Source: Mycobacterium sp. Aquia_216 (GTDB lineage: Bacteria; Actinomycetota; Actinomycetes; Mycobacteriales; Mycobacteriaceae). Taken from it: a stretch of DNA of 64,000 nucleotides. Positions 52,600-60,656 of the stretch are shown here, one piece after another (position 1 is the first letter of the stretch; each line of letters opens with the position of its first letter). The position numbers and the translations under genes were made by a program. The notes below the pieces were generated by a model. It had not been told where the DNA came from. It saw only the letters and a list, made by a program, of their open reading frames with translations, and made no database searches. The DNA lies in contig NZ_CP113529.1 in assembly GCF_026723865.1 (NCBI RefSeq), positions 5,766,001-5,830,000 of the forward strand. Reading direction: 5' to 3'.

Positions 52600-53439
52600 G
52601 TGGGAGAACCCTTCCTCGGCAGTGAGGCCATCAAGTCGGGCGCGCTGACGGCTTACCGGCTGCGAAGCCGATGCGTGGCGGTCCATCCCGACGTCTATGT
52701 CCCATCCGGAACGAACCTCAGCGCCGCGGCACGTGCTCGCGCCGCGTGGTTGTGGTCTCGGCGACGCGGCATCGTCGCGGGGCATTCTGCCGCCGCGTTG
52801 TATGGCGCAAAGTGGGTCGACGACAGGGCACCGGCCCAGCTGCTTTATCAGCACCGCCGGCCTCCGGCAGGGATTCGCACCTGGTCGGATCACGTTGCAG
52901 ACGACGAGATCACCCTGATCGGCGGCGTGCCGGCAACGACGCCGGCTCGTACAGCTTTCGACCTTGCCTGCCGCAATCCGATCGGCAATGCGGTCGCCGC
53001 CATCGACGCGCTGGCAAGAGCCACACGACTGAACATCACCGATGCCGAAGCCATCGCGAACCGCTACAAGGGGCACCGCAACATCAGACGCAGCAGACGG
53101 GCTTTGGAGCTGATCGACGCCGGCGCGGAGTCGCCCCGCGAAACGTGGCTGCGGCTATTGCTGGTCAACGCCGGTTATGCGCGACCTCAGACCCAGATCA
53201 CGGTATACGGCGTATATGGCGAACTTGTTGCCGTGCTCGATATGGGTTGGGAGAACATCAAAGTCGCTGTCGAGTACGAAGGCGACCATCATCGGACCGA
53301 CCGAAGGCAATTCAACCGGGACATCGCGCGCTTCGACGCGCTGACCGAACTCGGCTGGATCGTCGTGCGGGTCACTGCCGAGGACGTGCCGGGCGGCATT
53401 CTGCGCCGGGTGGCAGCGGCTTGGTCGCGCCGAACGTGA
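52600..53439 (+). CDS. DUF559/Vsr-like nuclease-domain protein, Rv3517-like (279 aa)
   Basis: The N-terminal half resembles the AbiEi-like winged helix found in mycobacterial DUF559 proteins (VAVHPDVYVPSG ... GIVAGHSAAALYG). The C-terminal half is a PD-(D/E)XK/Vsr-type endonuclease-like domain: an early Glu in SPRETWLRLLL, then AVLDMGWENIKVAVEYEGDHHRTDRRQFNRDI with the metal Asp and Glu, and ending GWIVVRVTAEDV. GTG 52600 starts it. Its last codons and TGA lie inside the left arm of the downstream palindrome. Function unknown; sometimes annotated as toxin-antitoxin related. Confidence 0.8.
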   Translation: MGEPFLGSEAIKSGALTAYRLRSRCVAVHPDVYVPSGTNLSAAARARAAWLWSRRRGIVAGHSAAALYGAKWVDDRAPAQLLYQHRRPPAGIRTWSDHVADDEITLIGGVPATTPARTAFDLACRNPIGNAVAAIDALARATRLNITDAEAIANRYKGHRNIRRSRRALELIDAGAESPRETWLRLLLVNAGYARPQTQITVYGVYGELVAVLDMGWENIKVAVEYEGDHHRTDRRQFNRDIARFDALTELGWIVVRVTAEDVPGGILRRVAAAWSRRT

Positions 53440-53488
53440 ACTCACTGCGAGATTTCACCTGATTTTTCGCAGTGAGTTCACGTTCGGC
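53429..53488. repeat. 60-bp palindromic element, right copy (perfect stem)
   Basis: Perfect 22-bp inverted arms (53429-53450 and 53467-53488; one further C/G pair extends the stem to 23) around a 16-bp centre. The stop codon of the DUF559 gene (53437-53439) is within the left arm. It lies between convergent genes, so it may also terminate transcription, although no T-run follows the stem. Confidence 0.88.
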
Positions 53489-53526
53489 GAAACGAGGCGA
53501 AACGAGGCGCGAACGGGTTAAGGGCC

Positions 53527-54732
53527 TCAGCCGAGCGGCGCGCTCGGGGTGAACGCGACCGGCATCTTCTCCAAGCCGGAAACGAAGTTCGCCGGCCGCA
53601 ACGGCAGCGGCGCATCGGGAGACGCCAGCCGCATGTCAGGCAGGCGCTCCAGCAGGCGACTCTGCATGATCGACAGCTCGAGGCGGGCCAGCTGGTTGCC
53701 CAGACAGAAGTGCGTGCCGAATCCGAACGCGAGGTGGTTGTTCGGGTAACGCTCGATGTTGAAGCGCTCCGGTTCCTCGAAGACCTTCTCGTCGAAGTTC
53801 GCCGACTCGAACAGCAGGATGATCTTTTCGTCCTTGTGCAGTTGCGTGCCGTGGAACTCGGTGTCGGCGGTGATCGTGCGGGCCATGTTCTTCACGGGCG
53901 CGGTCCAACGCAGCATCTCTTCAATCGCGTTGGGCAGCAACGACAGATCGGCTGCTAGACGCCGGTGCTGATCCGGGTGCAATAGAAGCTGCCTGGTCCC
54001 GCCCGACAGCGTGTGGCGGGTGGTCTCGTCGCCGCCGATCAATAGCAGCAGCACCTCGGTGACGATCTGATGGTCCTCCAGGCGCGATCCTTCGACCTCC
54101 GCGTGCACGAGAACACTGACCAGGTCGTCGGTCGGTTCGGCCTTGCGGGCCTCGATCATCCCCATCATGTATCCGCTGTAGGCGGCGAAGGCGTCCATGG
54201 TGACCTGGACATCCGCTTCGGCCGCAGTGCTGCTCAAGGAACTGACCAGATCGTCGGACCACTTGAGGAACATTTCGCGTTCCTCGGGACGGACCCCGAG
54301 CATGTCGCCGATGACCGCCATCGGCAGGGGCGCGGCGAGGTCCCAGACGAAGTCACACTCGCCGCGCTCGCATACCGCGTCGATCAGCGTGTCGCACAAC
54401 GAGGTGATCGAGGCCTCGAGATTCTTCACCCGCTTGCGGGTGAACCCGTAGTTGACGAGCTTGCGGCGCAACAGATGTTGCGGATCGTCCATCTCGATCA
54501 TCATCTCGACGCCCGGCTGGTCGGGCCGGATGCCACCGGCGTTGGAGAACACCTCGGGATTACGCTCGGCCTCGATGACGGATTGATACGTCGACGCCGC
54601 GGCCAGCCCGTTGCGGTCGCGGAAGACGGGTTCGTGCTCGCGCATCCACTTGTAAATCGACCGGGAGTCACCGGCGTAGAAGGTCCCGTCGGTCAGGTCG
54701 ACATCGGGTTTGGTCGCTGAAGTCACCGTCAT
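53527..54732 (-). CDS. cyp142: CYP142, sterol C26-hydroxylase P450 (401 aa)
   Basis: P450 orthologous to Rv3518c, which oxidises the C26 terminal carbon of cholesterol/cholestenone to the carboxylate. I-helix GGDETTRH, K-helix EEMLRW (ExxR) and the heme loop FGFGTHFCLG are intact, and the length is standard. The stop of the upstream ADC-like gene overlaps this start by 4 bp, so they form one unit under the KstR box at 55456. FdxD may be its electron donor (inference). Confidence 0.93.
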   Translation of the reverse strand: MTVTSATKPDVDLTDGTFYAGDSRSIYKWMREHEPVFRDRNGLAAASTYQSVIEAERNPEVFSNAGGIRPDQPGVEMMIEMDDPQHLLRRKLVNYGFTRKRVKNLEASITSLCDTLIDAVCERGECDFVWDLAAPLPMAVIGDMLGVRPEEREMFLKWSDDLVSSLSSTAAEADVQVTMDAFAAYSGYMMGMIEARKAEPTDDLVSVLVHAEVEGSRLEDHQIVTEVLLLLIGGDETTRHTLSGGTRQLLLHPDQHRRLAADLSLLPNAIEEMLRWTAPVKNMARTITADTEFHGTQLHKDEKIILLFESANFDEKVFEEPERFNIERYPNNHLAFGFGTHFCLGNQLARLELSIMQSRLLERLPDMRLASPDAPLPLRPANFVSGLEKMPVAFTPSAPLG

Positions 54733-55445
54733 GAGATCTCCTGGGCATCGCCGAATGTCATTCGTACCTGGTCAGCAGAGCTGGACAACATCGCGCGCTT
54801 CGGAAGACCAAGCGACGCTAACTCTTTCGCGTAAGGATGATCGCCCAACCGGACGCGCACCCCACCGAGCCGGGTCCGCACACCGTCCAGCGTGTGCTCG
54901 AAGGCCGTCTCGCGGGTGATCCCGTCGCGGTGCGAGTAGCTGCGCTGCGCCTGCTGGCGCGGGGTCAGCCGAATCGGCAGCCCGGGACGGAAATCCATGC
55001 CGATCACGAGTTGCCCATCTATCACGCAGTCGAACCCGAACTGACGGCCCTCTCGAATGGCGAAGTCCGCCATGACTTTCGGGTAACCCCAGATCTTCGT
55101 TCCAGCCTCGAGCGTGAACTCCTGATCGACGGGCAGGTGGTGGATGAAGGCGCCGGCCGACCCCAAGGCCCGTGGCCCGCTCGCGGCCGACCCGGGCGGG
55201 TTGACCATCACGCTCGTGCCGAACTCGTAGTACTGGCCCAGGTCTCCGTCGATGTAGTGCATCAACATCAGCACCACGACCGCCCGCCCGGGCAGGTAGC
55301 GGCAGACCTGCAGGCCGCTGTAGTCGATCAGATGCTGCGCCGCGTCGGCGTCCACCGAGAACATCGCCATGTGCTGCTTTGCCTGATGGATTTGCACCGG
55401 CATCGTGATCACCGTGCCGGCGATCGTGTGCTGCGAGGCTGTCAT
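54729..55445 (-). CDS. Acetoacetate-decarboxylase-fold protein, Rv3519-like (238 aa)
   Basis: ADC-superfamily protein. The signature GTKIWGYPKVMADFAI carries the Lys that forms the Schiff base in true acetoacetate decarboxylases, preceded by an acidic loop (DQEFTLEAG). The beta-rich body (YLPGRAVVVLMLMHYIDGDLGQYYEFG) fits the fold. It is co-transcribed with cyp142 by a 4-bp overlap and sits 10 bp from a KstR box, so a role in sterol-derived ketone or beta-keto acid metabolism is likely, though not demonstrated. Confidence 0.8.
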   Translation of the reverse strand: MTASQHTIAGTVITMPVQIHQAKQHMAMFSVDADAAQHLIDYSGLQVCRYLPGRAVVVLMLMHYIDGDLGQYYEFGTSVMVNPPGSAASGPRALGSAGAFIHHLPVDQEFTLEAGTKIWGYPKVMADFAIREGRQFGFDCVIDGQLVIGMDFRPGLPIRLTPRQQAQRSYSHRDGITRETAFEHTLDGVRTRLGGVRVRLGDHPYAKELASLGLPKRAMLSSSADQVRMTFGDAQEIS

Positions 55446-55455
55446 CCGGTCAATC

Positions 55456-55469
55456 TAGAACCCGTTCTA
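55456..55469. promoter_or_regulatory. KstR box upstream of ADC-like/cyp142, TAGAACCCGTTCTA
   Basis: Exact TnnAACnnGTTnnA with TAGAAC/GTTCTA symmetry, 10 bp upstream of the ATG at 55445. Confidence 0.82.
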
Positions 55470-55489
55470 TTGACGGGGCAAGCCCCGCC

Positions 55490-56521
55490 CTAGATCAGCG
55501 CGGCGAGGTCCCGGACCTGCTGCGGAGTACGACCGGACACCACCATCATCGTGACACCGGCGGCTTCCCACGCCTTGATCTGCTTACGGACGTAGTCGAT
55601 GTCGCCGACGATCATCGCGTCGTCGACGAGTTCGTCCGGGATGATCTCGGCGGCCTTGTCCTTCTGGTTGCTGCGGAACAGCTTGGTCACGTCCTCGACC
55701 ACCTGCTCGTAACCCATCCGGCGATAGACGTCGGCGTGGAAGTTGGTGTCTTCGGCACCCATGCCGCCCATGTACAGCGCCAGGTGGGGCTTGATCGCGG
55801 CGTGCGCGGAGGCTCGGTCCTCGGTGACGACGATCTGCGCGGTCGCGCAGATCTCGAAGTCCTCGCGGGTGCGCCGGGCGCCGGGCCGGGCAAAGCCCTC
55901 GTCGAGCCATCCGTTGTACATGTCGGCCATCCGCGGCGTGTAGAAGATAGGCAGCCAACCGTCGCAGATCTCCGCGGCCAGCGCAACGTTCTTCGGCCCC
56001 TCGGCGCCCAGCATGATCGGGATGTCGGCGCGCAGCGGGTGGGTGATGGGCTTGAGCGGCTTGCCCAGGCCCGTGGTGCCCTCGCCGGTCCGCGGCAGCG
56101 GGTAGTGGGGGCCGTCGCTGGTCACCGGCGCTTCGCGGGCCCACACCTGCCGGATGATGTCGATGTATTCGCGGGTACGCGCCAGCGGCTTGGGAAACGA
56201 CTGGCCGTACCAGCCCTCCACCACCTGCGGCCCGGACACCCCGAGCCCCAGGATGTGCCGGCCACCGCTGAGGTGGTCGATAGTGAGTGCGGCCATCGCG
56301 CACGCCGTCGGGGTCCGCGCCGAAAGCTGAACGACCGACGTGCCCAGCCGCACCCGCTGCGTCGACGAACCCCACCAGGCCAGCGGCGTGTAGGCGTCGG
56401 AACCCCACGCCTCGGCGGTGAACACGGCGTCGAACCCGGCGGCCTCGGCCTCGGCAACGAGTTCGCCGGCGTTGTCCGGCGGGTGAGCGCCCCAATAACC
56501 CAGCTGCAAACCCAGCTTCAT
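55490..56521 (-). CDS. LLM-class F420-dependent oxidoreductase, Rv3520c-like (343 aa)
   Basis: Luciferase-like monooxygenase fold of the F420-dependent dehydrogenase/reductase type. The N-terminal KLGLQLGYWG, the FTAEAWGSDAYTPLAWWG segment, LGTSVVQLSARTPTACAMAALTIDHLSGGRHILGLGVSGPQVVEGWYG and IPIMLGAEGPKNVALAAEICDGWLP are characteristic. ATG 56521 starts at the conserved MKLGLQ. It is divergent from the DUF35 gene across the KstR box at 56569. Its sterol-pathway substrate is not established. Confidence 0.88.
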   Translation of the reverse strand: MKLGLQLGYWGAHPPDNAGELVAEAEAAGFDAVFTAEAWGSDAYTPLAWWGSSTQRVRLGTSVVQLSARTPTACAMAALTIDHLSGGRHILGLGVSGPQVVEGWYGQSFPKPLARTREYIDIIRQVWAREAPVTSDGPHYPLPRTGEGTTGLGKPLKPITHPLRADIPIMLGAEGPKNVALAAEICDGWLPIFYTPRMADMYNGWLDEGFARPGARRTREDFEICATAQIVVTEDRASAHAAIKPHLALYMGGMGAEDTNFHADVYRRMGYEQVVEDVTKLFRSNQKDKAAEIIPDELVDDAMIVGDIDYVRKQIKAWEAAGVTMMVVSGRTPQQVRDLAALI

Positions 56522-56568
56522 CTCTCTGCCTTTCCCTGCCGAACCGGACCCGATATTGAAACGGTTCT

Positions 56569-56582
56569 TAGAACCTGTTCTA
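56569..56582. promoter_or_regulatory. KstR box between Rv3520c- and Rv3521-like genes, TAGAACCTGTTCTA
   Basis: Exact TnnAACnnGTTnnA, palindromic TAGAAC/GTTCTA, 47 bp from the oxidoreductase start and 9 bp from GTG 56592. Confidence 0.82.
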
Positions 56583-56591
56583 CTCGATGGC

Positions 56592-57590
56592 GTGACAGCC
56601 ACTTCGAGCGGCCCGACCACTATCGATCACTCCGAGCCGCCTCTCTCCGCGCCGTTAACCCTCTCCTTCGACTACACCCGTTCAGTCGGTCCCACGCTAG
56701 GCAAGTTCTTCACCGCACTGCGTGAGCGCCGCGTTCTCGGGGTGCGCGGATCGGATGGCCGGGTGCATGTGCCACCGGCGGAGTACGACCCGGTCACCTA
56801 CGAACCACTGGGCGAAATGGTACCGGTGTCGTCCGTCGGCACCGTGGCATCCTGGACCTGGCAACCCGAGCCACTAGAGGACCAGCCGCTGGACCGTCCG
56901 TTCGCCTGGGCGCTGATCACGCTGGACGGCGCCGACACCCCGATGATCCATGCCGTCGACGCCGGCGAACCGGGCAAGATCAAGACCGGCACCCGGGTGC
57001 ACGTGCACTGGGCCGACGAAACCTTGGGCGCCATCACCGATATCGCGTACTTCAAGCTGGGTGACCAAGAAGAGCCGGCCGAACCCGAGGGAGCCGCCGA
57101 CGGACGGGACCCGGTCACGATGATCGTCACGCCCGTCTCGCTGACGATTCAGCACACCGCCTCGCACGAGGAGAGCGCGTACTTGCGCGCCATCGCCGAG
57201 GGCAAGCTGCTGGGGGCACGCACCGGGGAGAATGGAAAGGTGTACTTCCCGCCGCACGGCGCGGATCCGGCTACCGGCCGCCCGACCACTGAATTCGTCG
57301 AGCTGCCGGACAAAGGTACGGTAACCACGTTCGCGATCATCAACATCCCGTTCCAGGGTCAGCGCATCAAGCCGCCTTATGTGGCGGCCTACGTGCTGCT
57401 CGACGGGGCCGACATTCCCTTCCTGCACTTGGTCGCCGACATCGACGCGCACGAGGTGCGGATGGGCATGCGGGTGGAAGCGGTGTGGAAGCCCCGCGAG
57501 GAGTGGGGATTTGGCATCGACAACATCGAGTACTTCCGGCCCACCGGCGAGCCGGACGCCGAGTACAACACCTACAAGCACCACCTGTAA
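56592..57590 (+). CDS. Two-domain DUF35/OB-fold protein, Rv3521-like (332 aa)
   Basis: Acyl-CoA-associated OB-fold protein. Two DUF35-type units are seen: the first around VPVSSVGTVASWTW ... FAWALITLDGADTPMIHAVDAGEPGKIKTGTRVHVHW, the second around VELPDKGTVTTFAIINI ... YVAAYVLLDGADIPFLHLVADIDAHEVRMGMRVEAVW. The usual N-terminal zinc ribbon is not evident. Such proteins pair with thiolase-like Ltp enzymes (the ChsH2 DUF35-Ltp2 aldolase is the precedent). It directly precedes ltp4 and ltp3. GTG 56592 fits the KstR-boxed promoter. Confidence 0.82.
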   Translation: MTATSSGPTTIDHSEPPLSAPLTLSFDYTRSVGPTLGKFFTALRERRVLGVRGSDGRVHVPPAEYDPVTYEPLGEMVPVSSVGTVASWTWQPEPLEDQPLDRPFAWALITLDGADTPMIHAVDAGEPGKIKTGTRVHVHWADETLGAITDIAYFKLGDQEEPAEPEGAADGRDPVTMIVTPVSLTIQHTASHEESAYLRAIAEGKLLGARTGENGKVYFPPHGADPATGRPTTEFVELPDKGTVTTFAIINIPFQGQRIKPPYVAAYVLLDGADIPFLHLVADIDAHEVRMGMRVEAVWKPREEWGFGIDNIEYFRPTGEPDAEYNTYKHHL

Positions 57591-57605
57591 GGGGCCCAAC
57601 TGCAC

Positions 57606-58670
57606 ATGAGCGAACGCAATGTTGCGGTCGTCGGCTTTGCCCACGCCCCGCATGTCCGCCGCACCGACGGCACCACCAACGGTGTCGAGATGTTGATACC
57701 GTGCTTCGCCCAGCTCTACGAGGAACTGGGCATCGCCAGGACTGACATCGGATTCTGGTGTTCGGGATCCTCCGATTATCTTGCTGGACGGGCCTTTTCG
57801 TTTATCTCGGCTATCGACTCGATCGGCGCGGTTCCGCCGATCAACGAGTCGCACGTCGAGATGGACGCGGCCTGGGCCCTTTACGAGGCCTACATCAAGA
57901 TCCTGACCGGCGAGGTCGACACCGCGCTGGTGTACGGCTTCGGAAAGTCCTCGGCCGGCGTCCTGCGCCAGATCCTGTCTCGGCAGACCGATCCCTACAC
58001 GGTCGCGCCGCTGTGGCCGGACTCGGTGTCGCTGGCCGGATTACAGGCCCGCATCGGGCTCGATTCCGGCAAGTGGACCGAAATACAAATGGCCCGGGTG
58101 GCGTTCGACTCGTTCGCCAACGCCCGCCGGACCGACCAGGTGGAACCACCAGTCCAGGTCGAGGAACTGCTCGAGCGGCCCTTCTTCGCCGACCCACTGC
58201 GACGGCACGACATCGCACCGATCACCGACGGCGCGGCCGCCATCGTGCTCGCCGCCGACGACCGAGCCCGCGAATTGCGCGAAAACCCGGCCTGGATAAC
58301 CGGAATCGAGCACCGCATCGAAACCCCGGTGCTCGGCGCCCGCGACCTCACCGAATCACCGTCGACGAAAGCAGCGACCAAGGCGGCCACCGGCGGCACC
58401 ACCGCCAACCTCGACGTCGCCGAAATCCACGCGCCCTTCACCCACCAGCACCTGATCCTGGCCGAAGCCATCCGGATCCCGGGGAAGACGAAAGTCAATC
58501 CGTCCGGCGGCGCGCTGTCGGCCAACCCCATGTTCGTTGCCGGCCTGGAGCGCATCGGATTTGCCGCACAACACATCTGGGACGGCTCTGCGCAGCGGGT
58601 GCTGGCCCACGCCACCAGCGGACCTGCACTGCAACAGAATCTCGTCGCGGTCATGGAAGGAAAGAACTGA
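57606..58670 (+). CDS. ltp4: Ltp4, SCPx-thiolase-like protein (354 aa)
   Basis: Thiolase-superfamily protein without the SCP2 domain, the Rv3522 orthologue. It is required with Ltp3 for degrading C24-branched sterol side chains in Rhodococcus (established). The thiolase-like GFWCSGSSDYLAGRAFSF, TDGAAAIVLAADD, AEIHAPFTHQHLILAEAIRIPGKTKVNPSGGALSANP and the terminal HATSGPALQQN segment are visible. The classical catalytic Cys region is atypical, suggesting aldolase rather than thiolase chemistry. ltp3 begins inside its stop codon (TGATG). Confidence 0.9.
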   Translation: MSERNVAVVGFAHAPHVRRTDGTTNGVEMLIPCFAQLYEELGIARTDIGFWCSGSSDYLAGRAFSFISAIDSIGAVPPINESHVEMDAAWALYEAYIKILTGEVDTALVYGFGKSSAGVLRQILSRQTDPYTVAPLWPDSVSLAGLQARIGLDSGKWTEIQMARVAFDSFANARRTDQVEPPVQVEELLERPFFADPLRRHDIAPITDGAAAIVLAADDRARELRENPAWITGIEHRIETPVLGARDLTESPSTKAATKAATGGTTANLDVAEIHAPFTHQHLILAEAIRIPGKTKVNPSGGALSANPMFVAGLERIGFAAQHIWDGSAQRVLAHATSGPALQQNLVAVMEGKN

Positions 58671-59863
58671 TGGCCGGCGCAGGCGCGCACCTCGCCGCGG
58701 TACTGGGCACCGGACAGACCAAGTATGTAGCCAAGCGCAAGGACGTTTCGATGAACGGCCTGGTACGCGAGGCGATCGACCGGGCGCTGGAGGACTCCGG
58801 CTCGACGTTCGACGACATCGACGCGGTCGTAGTCGGCAAGGCGCCGGACTTCTTCGAGGGCGTCATGATGCCGGAGCTGTTCATGGCCGACGCCATGGGC
58901 GCCACCGGCAAGCCGCTCATCCGGGTCCACACCGCGGGTTCGGTCGGCGGATCCACCGCCGTGGTGGCCGCCAGCCTGGTGCAGTCGGGAAAGTATCGGC
59001 GCGTGCTGGCGATGGCCTGGGAGAAGCAGTCAGAGTCGAATGCCATGTGGGCGTTGTCGATTCCGATCCCGTTCATCAAGCCGGTGGGCGCGGGCGCGGG
59101 CGGGTATTTTGCCCCGCACGTTCGGTCATACATCCGCCGCTCCGGCGCACCGCTCAACATCGGTGCCATCGTTGCGGTCAAGGACCGGCTCAACGGGGCG
59201 CGCAACCCGCTGGCGCATCTACACCAGCCCGACATCACCGTCGAAAAGGTGATGGAGTCCCCGATGCTGTGGGACCCGATCCGCTACGACGAGACCTGCC
59301 CGTCCTCCGACGGTGCGGCCGCGGTCGTCATCGGCAATGAAGAGATCGCCGAAGCCCGTGTGGCGCAAGGACAACCGGTGGCCTGGATCCATGCCACCGC
59401 GCTGCGCACCGAGCCTCTGCAGTTCTCGGGCCGCGACCAGGTCAGCCCGCAGGCAAGCCGCGACGCGGCCGCCGCGTTGTGGAAAGGCGCCGGCATCACC
59501 AGCCCGATCGACGAGATCGACGTCGCGGAGATCTACGTGCCGTTTTCCTGGTTCGAGCCAATGTGGTTGGAGAGCTTGGGGTTTGCGCCCGAGGGTGAGG
59601 GCTGGAAGCTCACCGAATCCGGCGAGACTGCGATAGGCGGAAAGCTTCCGGTGAACCCGTCCGGCGGCGTGCTCTCGTCGAACCCGATCGGCGCGTCGGG
59701 CCTGATTCGCTTTGCCGAGTCGGCCATCCAGGTGATGGGCAAGGGCGGCGACCATCAGGTTCCCAACGCCCGAAAAGCTTTGGGACACGCCTACGGTGGC
59801 GGTTCGCAGTACTACTCGATGTGGGTGGTCAGTGCCGACAAGCCCGAAAAAGTGACCGCGTGA
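58670..59863 (+). CDS. ltp3: Ltp3, SCPx-thiolase-like aldolase (397 aa)
   Basis: Rv3523 orthologue, thiolase superfamily. TGQTKYVAKRKDVSMNGLVREAI near the start, HTAGSVGGSTAVVAASLVQSG at the nucleophile region (no Cys at the usual place), CPSSDGAAAVVIG, VNPSGGVLSSNPIGASGLIRFAE, and a C-terminal HAYGGGSQYYSMWV with tyrosines like the catalytic ones of Ltp2-type aldolases. It overlaps ltp4 by one base, and the SnoaL gene starts inside its stop. Confidence 0.9.
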   Translation: MAGAGAHLAAVLGTGQTKYVAKRKDVSMNGLVREAIDRALEDSGSTFDDIDAVVVGKAPDFFEGVMMPELFMADAMGATGKPLIRVHTAGSVGGSTAVVAASLVQSGKYRRVLAMAWEKQSESNAMWALSIPIPFIKPVGAGAGGYFAPHVRSYIRRSGAPLNIGAIVAVKDRLNGARNPLAHLHQPDITVEKVMESPMLWDPIRYDETCPSSDGAAAVVIGNEEIAEARVAQGQPVAWIHATALRTEPLQFSGRDQVSPQASRDAAAALWKGAGITSPIDEIDVAEIYVPFSWFEPMWLESLGFAPEGEGWKLTESGETAIGGKLPVNPSGGVLSSNPIGASGLIRFAESAIQVMGKGGDHQVPNARKALGHAYGGGSQYYSMWVVSADKPEKVTA

Positions 59864-60285
59864 GCCACGCCGCGGAGAAGACCACGCATCCGGCCCACGA
59901 GGCCGGCCGTCGCTCGCGCGAAGCGGTCCTGGCCAGGGACAAAGAGGCCTGGCTGGCGGTGTTCACCGAGGACGCCATCGTCGAGGACCCCATTGGACCG
60001 TCGGCCTTCGACCCCGAGGGCAAAGGACACCGGGGCCGTGACGCGATCTCGGCGTTCTGGGACCAGGCCATCGCCCCGACGACCAAGATCGAGTTCTTCT
60101 TCCGCGATACCTACCAGTGCGGCAACGAGGAAGCCAACGTCGGCCACATCCTCATCACCACGGGCGACTACCAGACGACAGCCGAAGGCGTGTTCACCTA
60201 CAAGGCCAACGACGACGGCGAACTGGTTGCCCTGCGCGCGTATTGGGAGATGGACCGCGCAGCCGCCAATACCCGCAAAGTTTGA
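59860..60285 (+). CDS. SnoaL/NTF2-like fold protein (141 aa)
   Basis: Small cone-shaped NTF2-superfamily protein: RSREAVLARDKEAWLAVFTEDAIVEDPIGPSAFDPEGKGHRGRDAISAFWDQAI is the typical SnoaL start, with a conserved Asp/His pocket. GTG 59860 overlaps the ltp3 stop by 4 bp, placing it in the DUF35-ltp4-ltp3 operon. Members act as steroid isomerases, hydratases or cyclases. A steroid-CoA role is inferred from context only. Confidence 0.82.
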   Translation: MSHAAEKTTHPAHEAGRRSREAVLARDKEAWLAVFTEDAIVEDPIGPSAFDPEGKGHRGRDAISAFWDQAIAPTTKIEFFFRDTYQCGNEEANVGHILITTGDYQTTAEGVFTYKANDDGELVALRAYWEMDRAAANTRKV

Positions 60286-60388
60286 TCGTCCGCAAACCTG
60301 CTTCCCGGAATTCACCTGGAGCTTCCTGTGCGGGCGCAACTGCGCGCGATAGGGTCGCGGTCACCGCGGGGGTTGAGGGAGGCTGCCC

Positions 60389-60550
60389 ATGGATGACGAC
60401 TGGGATATCGAAGCGCCCGCAAAGGCCAAATCTGGTCGCCCCGTTCGAGGTGGCCGTGGGCGGTCGAGGTGACGTCTCTACGTCATCGACTTCCACAACC
60501 GGGTGCTCAAACTGCCTGCGGGATACCAATCGACAGCCCTTGGGAATTGA
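60389..60550 (+). pseudogene. Remnant of an NHL-repeat protein gene with its middle deleted
   Basis: ATG 60389 starts MDDDWDIEAPAKAKSGRP, near-identical to the N-terminus of the NHL protein encoded at 60657 (MDDDWEFETPAKANPPQP), and stops within 30 codons. Downstream, in another frame, LYVIDFHNRVLKLPAGYQ and a TGA at 60548-60550 match that protein's C-terminus (VFVVDFHDRVLKLAAGYQ). The upstream leaders are also alike. This is a tandem paralogue that lost its transmembrane and propeller coding region. Confidence 0.75.
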
Positions 60551-60656
60551 CCGAGATTTCGACTGGGCGAGCATTTCGCTGAACTTGCGATACGGCCGGT
60601 CCTGCGCGGTAGTGTCCTGGTGTCGCGATCACCGTGGTGATTGAGAGAGGCGGCCC

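Noticed and set aside
52507..53488. CRISPR array or insertion sequence explanation for the repeated palindromes
   Set aside because: Only two copies with one gene between, no regular spacers, no transposase and no evident target-site duplication.
53485..53510. Tandem GCGAAACGAG units after the right palindrome
   Set aside because: Only about two copies of 10 bp; probably local slippage rather than a functional repeat.
57758..58669. Plus-strand open frame running through ltp4 and fused in frame to ltp3
   Set aside because: The part before 58670 is Arg/Pro-rich out-of-frame translation of ltp4. The real ltp3 starts at ATG 58670 inside the ltp4 stop codon.
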